DNA from: Ruminococcus flavefaciens
GTDB lineage: Bacteria; Bacillota; Clostridia; Oscillospirales; Ruminococcaceae
Reading direction: 5' to 3'
NCBI GenBank assembly: GCA_023663905.1
Contig: JAMPGO010000009.1
Location: forward strand, 1-42,330
DNA: 42,330 bases
Below, in pieces: positions 1-8,700 of this stretch. The position numbers were made by a program, and so were the translations under genes. The notes beneath the pieces were generated by a model, which was not told the origin of the DNA, did not search any database, and worked only from the letters and a program-made list of their open reading frames with translations. Position 1 is the stretch's first letter; every line of letters starts with the position of its first letter.

Positions 1-3000
1 GGCAGCAACGGTCTGGTTTATACGTTTGACAATGAATATGAACTTGGCAGTATTTCTATGCTGGCAACAGAAGGTATGGATTTTACTTATATAAAAGTAA
101 AGTACTGGAACGATGATAACCCAAACGGAACAATTATTCATAATGCTTCGGTCAAAAGAGTACAGGACAAGGAAGGAAGATATTACCACTTAATTACTCT
201 TCCGTCTGCAATAACAGCGAATAAGGTTCAGATTTGTCTTTCACGTTATCTTGCACAGCCACAGTACCAGCTTATTACAATTTCCGAAGTTTACTTCTAT
301 GGCTATGACCACCTCAGAGAGGAAATAATGGCTCTGTATGTTGATGATTTGCATATGGTTCTCAGAGATGATGTAACACAGCAGACTATTGACGACCTCC
401 GTGAGAGAATCCACGCTCCCGATGAGTTCGGCGAGACAAATCCCAATGCAGCTTCTCTTGAAAAAGAGCTTGCAGCAGCTGAAAAGATTCTCAAGGCTGA
501 ACATCTCAGCCGTGTAATTGATATTCACCCACAGCTTTCTGACCAGAATGTTCCGTCATACGGTTTTTCGGGATTAAACTACTGGCAGCCTCTCGGCGTG
601 ACTGTTCCTCTGGGTGAAACAGTTGCAATCTATGTAGGTCACCCGACTCTTGCAACAGGCACACGCAGTAAACTGCGACTGGTTGCTACACAGTATCATT
701 CGGAATCAAACAGCGTTATAACAACAGGTTATAACCTGAGCGTTGGTGTTAATGAATTTACAATGCCGGAAGGCACAAAAGCCAATGTTGAAAACGGCGG
801 TGCGCTGTATATCATATATCAGGGTACTAACGCAAACGACAGATATTCAGTACGTGTTGACGGCGGTACGGAAGTTCCCGTGCTTGACCTCTACAAAGTT
901 ACTGACGAAGAAGAGCGTATGGCAAAAACTGTTGATTATATTGAACAGCTTGACGAGTACGTTCCCGAAATGAAATCACTCCACAATCAGATTCACAGAT
1001 GTTCGGACAATAAAAATGTTGACTACGCTTACGACCCCAAGAACTGTATTCTCGGTGCGTCCGATATACTTCTTGACAATATGCTTCTTTCACTTCCTGC
1101 ACAGCAGATTCTTGCAGGAGCAGGAACAGGCACTGTTGAAGAGCGTGCGAAAACTATGCTCCAGTCAATGGACGCTATGGATGAAATGATGAATCTTTTC
1201 TACCAGCACAAGGGCTTGAACAACAGCGCTAAGGACAAAGTAAATCAGCTTCCCGTAGGTCATCTCAATATCCGTTATCAGCGTATGTTCTCGGGTGCGT
1301 TTATGTACGCAAGCGGTAACCATATCGGTATAGAATGGGGTTCGACAAGCAGTCTGATGAGAGGCGTTCCGATTGTTTCCGATGAGGACGGCAGATATGT
1401 CAGCGGAAATTACTTCGGCTGGGGTATTGCTCACGAAATAGGTCACAACATCAATCAGAGTACTTATACGGTAGCAGAAATCACAAACAACTACTTCGCA
1501 CAGCTTGCTCAGGCTAAGGACACAAACACAGGTATGCGCTTCCAGTATCAGAATATCTATAACAAGGTTGCTTCAGGTACAAAGGGCAACTGCTCAAATA
1601 TCGCAACACAGCTCGGTATGTACTGGCAGTTACATCTTGCATACGACAAGGGTCTGAACTATAAGACATATCCGAATTACACAGAACAGCTTGAAAATCT
1701 TTTCTATGCACGAGTTGACACTTATGCAAGAACTCCTGCTTCCGCACCTTCTCCGGGCGGTGTGGCACTCGTTCTCGGCAACACAGACCAGAGCCTTATG
1801 AGACTTGCCTGTGCGGCTTCTGAAAAGAACGTTCTTGAATTTTTCGAACGCTGGGGCAAAACTCCCGATTCAGTAACAATTGCATACGCTGAACAGTTCG
1901 AAAAGGAAACACGTGCAATATTCTACGCAAACGATGATTCAAGAGTTTATGCGCTGAACGGCGAGGGAAGCGTTCTCGGTACTGATTGCTCCGTAAATGC
2001 AATAGAGGATGTTTCGGTTAATATCGGCGCAGCTGCAAATAAAGTTGAACTCGGCTTCACTTCTGCTGATATTCCTGAAAGCGATATACTCGGCTATGAA
2101 ATTATCCGCTGTACTATCGAGGGCGGAGAGGTTGACGAAATACCCGTAGGCTTCTCAACAAGCTCGTCATTTACAGATACAGTTACAACACTCAACAACC
2201 GTGCTGTATTCTATAAAGTTACTCTTATTGACCAGTATCTTAACCGCTCGGCAACTTTCACTACAAAAATGGTTAAGATTGAACACGACGGCAGTATTGA
2301 CAAGACAAACTGGACTGTAAGCACAAGCAATCTTAGTGCGGCAACTGTTTCTATCAGCGACGAAGAGGGTATGTCAGCTTGCCAGTCCACAACAAATAAT
2401 CCTGCTGACCAGGTTATTGACAACGACCTTAACACGGTTTACACTCCTAAGATTACAAACGTTAAGGCAGAAATCGTTATTGATTTCCACAAGAACCTGA
2501 CGGCAACAGGTCTGAAATACACGGCAGGCGAAGGCACACCCGCAGGCGCATATGAAGTGTATGTCAGAACGAACGGCGAATGGAAGCTCACGGCTAACGG
2601 CACATTCAAGGGAAGCGAAACTGTTTACTTTGCAAACGATGATAACCAGTATATAAGCACTTACTCCGCTGACGCAGTAAAGCTCGTGCTTCTCAATCAG
2701 AGGAATAAGACCGTTTCAATCGCAGAACTTGACGTACTTGCTCCGACAGGCGATAACGTTGACTTCCGCAGAGCAGGCGAGGAAAAAATGACTGTTATTG
2801 GTACTCTCAGTGCTGATTACCAATACGGCGACCAGCCCGAGGACGTTATTCCCGAAGATTCACTCGTATTCACAGGCTCATACAAGGGCAATCCTGCTTA
2901 CAACGTGGTTATGCTCTTTGACGGCGACGGCAATATCGTAGGCGGTACAGACGGCGAAAACCTTCTCGCACAGCAGATTATTCTTGCAGACGTTCCCGAA

Positions 3001-3207
3001 AACAGCAATATCGCAAACGTATCGGACGGTACTTGGATTTACTGGATTGAACCCGACCAGATGGACGGTATGACAATGCCCGAGACTGTACGTGTTGAGC
3101 TTTACAGAGTTAACAACGCACTTACAAACGAGGGACAGCGTTTAGTCAGCGATTCATTGTTTGAAGAAGTACCTGATAATCTCCCCGAAATCACTTTTGA
3201 AAAGTAA
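1..3207 (+). CDS. M60-like (enhancin-type) zinc metallopeptidase, 5' end outside window
   Basis: The frame is open from base 1 with no start in view, so this is the C-terminal 1068 residues of a longer protein. About the first 100 visible residues look like the second half of a discoidin-like carbohydrate-binding module. A beta-rich domain follows at about 185-290. The catalytic region carries HEIGH at visible residues 478-482, with a downstream Glu in TVAEITNN, the gluzincin HExxH...E layout of M60 peptidases. An FN3-like module lies near 670-760, an F5/8 type C-like module near 770-900, and a further beta domain ends the protein. M60 peptidases are known to cleave mucin-type glycoproteins, so a secreted glycoprotein protease is likely. 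No dockerin, LPxTG or membrane tail is visible at the C terminus. The next gene begins 16 bases downstream with no terminator between, so they are probably cotranscribed. The domain call is good; the substrate is inferred. Confidence 0.85.
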   Translation, partial: GSNGLVYTFDNEYELGSISMLATEGMDFTYIKVKYWNDDNPNGTIIHNASVKRVQDKEGRYYHLITLPSAITANKVQICLSRYLAQPQYQLITISEVYFYGYDHLREEIMALYVDDLHMVLRDDVTQQTIDDLRERIHAPDEFGETNPNAASLEKELAAAEKILKAEHLSRVIDIHPQLSDQNVPSYGFSGLNYWQPLGVTVPLGETVAIYVGHPTLATGTRSKLRLVATQYHSESNSVITTGYNLSVGVNEFTMPEGTKANVENGGALYIIYQGTNANDRYSVRVDGGTEVPVLDLYKVTDEEERMAKTVDYIEQLDEYVPEMKSLHNQIHRCSDNKNVDYAYDPKNCILGASDILLDNMLLSLPAQQILAGAGTGTVEERAKTMLQSMDAMDEMMNLFYQHKGLNNSAKDKVNQLPVGHLNIRYQRMFSGAFMYASGNHIGIEWGSTSSLMRGVPIVSDEDGRYVSGNYFGWGIAHEIGHNINQSTYTVAEITNNYFAQLAQAKDTNTGMRFQYQNIYNKVASGTKGNCSNIATQLGMYWQLHLAYDKGLNYKTYPNYTEQLENLFYARVDTYARTPASAPSPGGVALVLGNTDQSLMRLACAASEKNVLEFFERWGKTPDSVTIAYAEQFEKETRAIFYANDDSRVYALNGEGSVLGTDCSVNAIEDVSVNIGAAANKVELGFTSADIPESDILGYEIIRCTIEGGEVDEIPVGFSTSSSFTDTVTTLNNRAVFYKVTLIDQYLNRSATFTTKMVKIEHDGSIDKTNWTVSTSNLSAATVSISDEEGMSACQSTTNNPADQVIDNDLNTVYTPKITNVKAEIVIDFHKNLTATGLKYTAGEGTPAGAYEVYVRTNGEWKLTANGTFKGSETVYFANDDNQYISTYSADAVKLVLLNQRNKTVSIAELDVLAPTGDNVDFRRAGEEKMTVIGTLSADYQYGDQPEDVIPEDSLVFTGSYKGNPAYNVVMLFDGDGNIVGGTDGENLLAQQIILADVPENSNIANVSDGTWIYWIEPDQMDGMTMPETVRVELYRVNNALTNEGQRLVSDSLFEEVPDNLPEITFEK

Positions 3208-3223
3208 GTAAAGGAGTATGACT

Positions 3224-4189
3224 ATGAAAAAACTGTTGATAAATTTCACGCTTACTGCTCTGACGTTCGGTATGATTTCAGCATTCAATGCAATGGCGGT
3301 TGAATCCGAAGCGACCAGCAGTATCAAAATAGGCGAGGACAAAAGCATATCCCTGACGACCGAAAATGCGTTAGAAGCAGGAATTACCGCTGTCAGCTTC
3401 AAGCTGGAAGTTAACCCTGCTGTGGCAGATGCAATTGTTTCATTCGATTTCAATCCCGAAAATGAAATCAAGGTTACTGATTTTGTCTGGCACGAGAATA
3501 ACAATACAATGAGTATCTATATGGCTGACGAAAACCCGATTTTCAGCTCTGATACATTGAATATAGGTGCGGTATCTGCAAAAGATACCGCCACCAATGA
3601 AAACGTTGAAGTTACTGTGACTGTTGTTAAAGGTTCTCTGGAGATTGTTTCTCAGGGCAAGGCTAAAAACGAGACGCTTGATATTGATATTCAGAATAAT
3701 GTCGAGACAAGAACAGAGATTCCGCAAAGTCCTTTTGGTACACCAGGCGAAGCCGTTCCTGTTGAGGTTACTACCACTACCACAACTTCAATCAAGGGCG
3801 ACAGCAAGTCCGTTACGGTTGAAAAGACCTACCCGACTTCTTACCTGATTACGATTCCCGACAGCACAGATACTCTCGATGTAAATGACAGGTTCGTTGC
3901 AAGTGCCGAAAACGTTCTTATCGAACACGGCAAGTCCCTTAAACTGTCGGTTGAAAGCAACCACAGCTGGGAACTCAGAGACAAGAACAATCCCGAAAAC
4001 AAAGAGGGCATAGCATATCGTATGGGCTACGGCGATAAAAAGACCGTTATAGAATCCGATTCCCAGACTATTATGACTCTCACAGGAAATGAAACGGGCG
4101 ATGTAGCACTTACCGTCATTTCAATAAACAAGGAAAAAATGGCGGGAACATTCTTTGATACGCTTACATTCAGAGTTGAAATCTCCTGA
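3224..4189 (+). CDS. Secreted beta-rich surface protein with WELRD-type C-terminal domain
   Basis: AAGGAG at 3211-3216 is only 1 base from the ATG at 3218 but 7 bases from the ATG at 3224, so the latter is the likely start (321 residues). MKKLLINFTLTALTFGMISA is a signal peptide ending near AMA. Residues about 25-145 form a beta-rich domain that could be cohesin-like (alternating hydrophobic strands, a late Gly-Ala-Val strand), but I do not claim this firmly. A Thr-rich linker (VEVTTTTTTS) leads to a C-terminal domain of about 130 residues with SVESNHSWELRDK and, at the end, AGTFFDTLTFRVEIS. The same domain makes up most of the protein encoded at 5060-5683. No anchor is visible, so it is secreted or held by partners. 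It follows the M60 peptidase gene closely and is closed by a strong terminator. Function unknown; a structural or adhesive surface role is inferred. Confidence 0.8.
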   Translation: MKKLLINFTLTALTFGMISAFNAMAVESEATSSIKIGEDKSISLTTENALEAGITAVSFKLEVNPAVADAIVSFDFNPENEIKVTDFVWHENNNTMSIYMADENPIFSSDTLNIGAVSAKDTATNENVEVTVTVVKGSLEIVSQGKAKNETLDIDIQNNVETRTEIPQSPFGTPGEAVPVEVTTTTTTSIKGDSKSVTVEKTYPTSYLITIPDSTDTLDVNDRFVASAENVLIEHGKSLKLSVESNHSWELRDKNNPENKEGIAYRMGYGDKKTVIESDSQTIMTLTGNETGDVALTVISINKEKMAGTFFDTLTFRVEIS

Positions 4190-4220
4190 TGTGACGGCTC
4201 TCGATTAACAATGCTGTAGG

Positions 4221-4250
4221 AAACCCCTGTTGAAAAAACAGGGGTTTTTT
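4221..4250 (+). terminator. Rho-independent terminator after the peptidase operon
   Basis: An 11-bp perfect stem (4221-4231 with 4237-4247) closes on a GAAAA loop and runs into a six-T tract at 4245-4250. It lies 32 bases after the stop of the preceding gene and separates it from the next promoter. Confidence 0.93.
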
Positions 4251-4311
4251 GCTGTATCTGCATTTGCCGTAATATAGCGGTTTTTTGGGGTATTTTCACC
4301 ATTTTTTCGGG

Positions 4312-4340
4312 TACAACTTTCCATAAATCCGTGTTATAAT
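4312..4340 (+). promoter_or_regulatory. Extended -10 promoter for the 4408-5683 genes
   Basis: TGTTATAAT at 4332-4340 is a perfect -10 hexamer with the TGn extension. The -35 position at 17-base spacing reads TACAAC, a weak match, which the extended -10 would compensate. The predicted start of transcription is near 4347. Confidence 0.7.
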
Positions 4341-4345
4341 AATTA

Positions 4346-4386
4346 CAGACAAGGGGAAAGGTAATAAAAAACAACAAGCTTGTCTG
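4346..4386 (+). other. Inverted repeat at the predicted mRNA 5' end
   Basis: CAGACAAG at 4346-4353 pairs perfectly with CTTGTCTG at 4379-4386, across a 25-base purine-rich loop. It begins at the predicted transcription start and ends 10 bases before the ribosome binding site (AAGGAG, 4397-4402). It could stabilise the mRNA 5' end, act as a protein operator, or gate translation; the sequence alone cannot decide. Confidence 0.55.
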
Positions 4387-4407
4387 AAATATAAGTAAGG
4401 AGATGTA

Positions 4408-4992
4408 ATGCTGATGCGTGACGATAACAATGCACCTAAAAAAAAGTTAACAGCTTCGTGGTGGTTCAAATCATTGGCTGTTGCAGTTCCCACAGTGGTT
4501 ATTGCAGTGAGTGCTTCCAAGCTGATGAACAGTCCGCTTCCTGATACGCCCGCTCCTGATACAGACAACAATTCTGTTTCCGATGAATACAGGTCGGACG
4601 CTCCGGATATTGACCCGAACGCAGGCGAGTATGTCGAACCCGAAAAGGAAGATAACTCTTCAAAGGGAATTTCAATCCCGGGCTGGAACTCTCTGAGTAT
4701 TCCGAAAAACAAAAAGGACGTTTCGGTTGATTTCTTTAATCCGGAAGAAAACGAGGGTATGTATCATCTTACCTTTGAACTTCGCATTCCTGACGAGAGC
4801 GAACAGGGATATGAAGTGCTTTATAAATCGGGTCTGGTTGACCCGGGACTGCATATCCAGAATATAACGCTTTCCCACGAGCTTGAAGCAGGAACTTACG
4901 ACGCTACAATCCACGTTCAGCCCTATCGTATGGACGAACAGAAGACCGCTACCAACAATGCGGATATGCAGACCCAGCTTATTGTTGAATAA
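4408..4992 (+). CDS. Membrane-anchored extracellular beta-domain protein
   Basis: AAGGAG at 4397-4402 precedes this ATG by 5 bases. A short basic, cytoplasmic N terminus (APKKKLTASWWFK) is followed by one hydrophobic segment at about residues 17-37, then an acidic Pro/Asp/Ser linker at about 42-85. The C-terminal domain (about 88-194) begins ISIPGWNSLSIP and contains strands VSVDFFNPEEN, MYHLTFELRIP and LEAGTYDATIHVQPY. This suggests a type II-like or uncleaved-signal protein holding a beta-sandwich outside the cell. I believe this domain recurs in other Firmicutes beside small secreted beta proteins, but its function is not known to me. It lies 67 bases before a secreted WELRD-type gene and probably shares its transcript, so the two may act together at the surface. 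Confidence 0.8.
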   Translation: MLMRDDNNAPKKKLTASWWFKSLAVAVPTVVIAVSASKLMNSPLPDTPAPDTDNNSVSDEYRSDAPDIDPNAGEYVEPEKEDNSSKGISIPGWNSLSIPKNKKDVSVDFFNPEENEGMYHLTFELRIPDESEQGYEVLYKSGLVDPGLHIQNITLSHELEAGTYDATIHVQPYRMDEQKTATNNADMQTQLIVE

Positions 4993-5059
4993 GAAGCCGA
5001 CGGCTCTTTAAAATCATAAACCATAAACCATTTAACAAATTTATTACGGAGGTATTATT

Positions 5060-5683
5060 ATGAAAAAAATGAACGCTTTATTCGCAGCTCTCACACTCGC
5101 TGTAACCGCTCTCACACCTATGGTATCATCTGCCGCTAACATTGAGTTCAAAGGCGATAGAAACACAATGCAGGTGAAGAAGGACTATGGTTCTCACTAC
5201 ACTCTCACCATTCCTGACGGCTTACAGACGGTTGACAATGAAGATGGACTTACAGTGAAAGCAAACGCTTTTCTGCACTATGATGAGAAGCTGATAGTTT
5301 CTGTTGAAAGTAACAACGGCTGGGAACTCAGGGATAAAAATACCAATAACAAGACATATATTCCCTATGAAATGACTGTTGATTATAAGGGTGAAGATAA
5401 GGTTATTAAAACAGGTACTACAGACACTGATATTCTCGAATTTGACTACAATCAGAATGAAAAAGACGTTGCTGTTACTATGAATATGACGGGCATTGGC
5501 AAAGCTTATTACGCCGGTACATACACCGACACACTGACTTTCACAGCAAGAGCAGAGGAAATCAAAGAAGAGGCTAAGGCAACAACAGCTTCAACTGAGG
5601 CTTCAACTGAGGCTTCAACTCCGACAGAGACAAATTCTACCACAACTGTTGAAGGTGGCACAGGTGGCGGAACAGCCGAATAA
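5060..5683 (+). CDS. Secreted WELRD-type beta-sandwich protein with Thr/Glu-rich tail
   Basis: ACGGAGG at 5046-5052 gives a strong ribosome binding site. MKKMNALFAALTLAVTALTP is a signal peptide, probably cut after SSA. The mature protein is one domain (about residues 27-172) with SVESNNGWELRDKN in the middle and AGTYTDTLTFTARAEE at its end, closely matching the C-terminal domain of the protein at 3224-4189. A low-complexity tail follows: TEAS repeats, then PTETNSTTT and GGTGGGTAE. The tail resembles a flexible stalk but has no sorting signal. The ending strand recalls Ig-like surface and pilin folds of Gram-positive bacteria, a resemblance only. It is the last gene before a bidirectional terminator. 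Function unknown. Confidence 0.82.
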   Translation: MKKMNALFAALTLAVTALTPMVSSAANIEFKGDRNTMQVKKDYGSHYTLTIPDGLQTVDNEDGLTVKANAFLHYDEKLIVSVESNNGWELRDKNTNNKTYIPYEMTVDYKGEDKVIKTGTTDTDILEFDYNQNEKDVAVTMNMTGIGKAYYAGTYTDTLTFTARAEEIKEEAKATTASTEASTEASTPTETNSTTTVEGGTGGGTAE

Positions 5684-5730
5684 TACACAGCAAATATCTC
5701 TCCGTCCCCTATGGAGTGATTATATCAAAA

Positions 5731-5757
5731 AAAGTCCGGTGAAAAACCGGACTTTTT
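5731..5757. terminator. Bidirectional terminator between convergent genes
   Basis: Stem AAAGTCCGGT (5731-5740) pairs with ACCGGACTTT (5746-5755) across a GAAAA loop. A T tract follows on the + strand and an A tract precedes it at 5727-5733, so it can stop both the + strand gene ending at 5683 and the minus-strand gene ending at 5760. Confidence 0.92.
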
Positions 5758-5759
5758 AT

Positions 5760-8700
5760 TTATTCTTCTTCTTCGGGTTCTGTTACTTTTTCGGGCAGGG
5801 CTTCAAAATATAAGCCGTGTTCGTCCGCAAAAGTCTCCGCATATGTTCCTGCATAGCCGTAGAATGCTGTAAGGTCTCCGCAGTCGTGGAATGCGTAGGT
5901 GTGGATTGATTCAATGTCCGTGCCTGTGAATACGGTTTTGAGCGACAAACAGCCTGTGAACGCTCCGACAGCGATATTTTTTACAGTATCGGGAAGCTCG
6001 ATTTTTGTGAGCGATGAGCAGTTATGGAAAGCTCCGCCGTCAATGCCTGTTATATCCGACGTAAACGTTACAGATATGATTTCCGTGTGACCTGCAAATG
6101 CGTCCTCGCCGATTCTCTTTACGTTTTCGGGAACAGTTACCTCGTCCGATGTGCCGTTGTAATCATAGAGAACACCGTTGCCGAGAATTACAAACTCACT
6201 TGTAAGACCGTCGCCGTATCTTGAATTATAGAACGCATTACTGCCGATTTTTTCAACGGAAGCAGTCATTGTGATGTGGTATGCGGATGAGTTCATAAAC
6301 GCACAGCTTCCGACTTCCGTGACGGTTGCAGGGAAGTAGACGTAGGTGAGATTATTGAGACCCTTGAATGAATCGTTGCCGACAACAGTAACGGGAAGTC
6401 CCTCTATCTGCGACGGAATTGTAACATTGTACACATTTTCCGTCCACTTGTCAATAACTGCATAGTCGTCGTAAAGCGTGTACTCAACACCGCCTGTAGG
6501 TACATAGCACAAGCCGTTGTTTATCGCATAGCTCTGTGTATTGGAGTTTGCCCAGCCGTGTATTTTTATATCATCAACGGTTTCATACACGATATTGCCC
6601 TCTTCATCTTCGGAAGTGATATAGCCGAACTGGTGACCGCCGTTATAGGAATTTGCATATCCCACGCTTTCAAGTGTGACATCAAGCAGGGCAGGGCAGT
6701 CCAGAAATGCAAAGTCACTGATATTGATATTGCCGTTAAGAGTCAGCTCGCTCAGAGCCGTACAGCCTGCAAATGCGTATGAGCCGATAGTCTGCCAGCC
6801 TGCTCGCTCTATCTCCACAGAAGCAATATTCTCACAGCCGTAAAATGCGTGACTGCCAATGTTGTTTATATTATTCGGAAGCATAAGATTTCCGAGATTT
6901 TTACAGCCTGCAAATGCATAATCGGGAATATTGACTGAATTTTTCAGTACGGTGAAATCCAAATCAGTCAGCGTTTCGCAGTTCCTGAATGCAGATTCGC
7001 CCATTTCTTTGAGTGCGGACGGAATAACAACAGCTTCAAGCGGTTTGCAGTCAAGGAACGCTTTTGCGCCGATTGATGTTACGTTGTCGGAATACTCAAC
7101 AGCTGTAAGCGATTCACAGCCCTCGAAACAGCTCTCGGGAATTACTGTCACGGCTTCGGGAAGTGTACAGCTTTCAAGCTGTGCGCAGTTTACAAATGCG
7201 CCCTTCTCGATTACCGTTACTGTATCGGGAATTGTTACGCTCTTCATTGAGGCGTTCTTGAATGCAAATGCCTGAATCTTTACTACAGGAAGCTTCTCGA
7301 TAGTATCGGGAATTTCAATAGTCTCCGCATCAGGGTCGCAGTCCGTTATAACAACACCCTCGCCGTCTATGTAATAGCCAACGCACATTTCAGAATAGTC
7401 CCTCTCGCCGTAAAGCTCAAACGTAATCTCATTGGCTTCCGCATAGTCCTGTGCAATGGAATTGTAGTAGCCCTTGATTACAAAGCCGTCAATAAGATTG
7501 CCGTCTGAATCGTAGCCGAATGCCTTTTCAGCTATGGATGAAACGTTGTTAAGAATTACAGCGTCTGCCATATTATTACAGCCGAAGAACGCATTTTTTG
7601 CGATTGTTTTTACGTTGTCAGGGATTTTTATTGTTTCAAGCGATGTACAGCCGTTGAACAGTCTTTCGGAGATTGCTGTCAGCGATGACGGAAGTACGGC
7701 TTTTGCAAGGGATGTGCAGTTCTCAAATACTGCAATGTCCATAGCTGATACGCTGTCGGGAATTGTTATTTCAGCAAGCGATGTACATCCCGAAAAAGCA
7801 TATCCGTTTATTCCTGTAAGTCTGTCAGGAAGAGTTATTTCCTCCAGAGCCGAACAGTTGGAGAATGTGTATGCCTTTATTGTTGCAAGTGCGGATTTTT
7901 TCGCAAAGTTTACTGTTTTAAGCGAATTACAGCCGTTGAATGTCCATTCGTTCAGTTCGGTAATATTTGCAGGGATGTTTATTGTTTCAAGCGAGGTGCA
8001 GTTTGTAAATACATTCTGTCCCATTGCTGTAACTGTCTCGGGAATCGTTATATCGTTTAAAGCGGTGCAGTCATAAAATGCTGACCTTCCTATTGTTTCA
8101 AGCACAGTACCTTTTGCAAATGATATGGATTTCAGAGAAGTACAGCCCCTGAACATTTCTTCGCTCAGATTTTTAAGCGGAGCAGGAATTACAATCTCCT
8201 CAAGTGCCTTACAGTTGTAAAATTCCGCACCCGAAACAGTCTCAAGATTAGCGGAAAGTGTTACGTCTGTCAATGCCGTACAGCCGTTGAAGCATTCATA
8301 TCCCAGTGACGTTACGCTGTCGGGAATTACAATCTTTTCAAGCGATGTACAGCCCTCAAACATTCCGTTGTGCTGAGAGTAATAACTTCCGTGGTTTCTG
8401 TGGGGCAGTGATTCGACATTTTCCGATATTTTTACATCTGTAAGCGATGTGCAGAACTCGAATACAGCTCCGCCAAGCGTTGTTACACTGTCGGGCATTG
8501 TAAATGACGTGAGTGATGAACAGCTCGCAAATGCGCCCTCGCCGATTGATTCAACACCATCGGGAACGGTTACGGAAGCGAGTGCGGAACAGGATGCGAA
8601 TGCAAAGTTTCCGATAGTTGTCACATTCTTCGGAATGTCAACCTCTGTTATTTTCGGACAGCTGTAAAATGCGTAATTTTCAATAGCAGTAACGTTCTCG

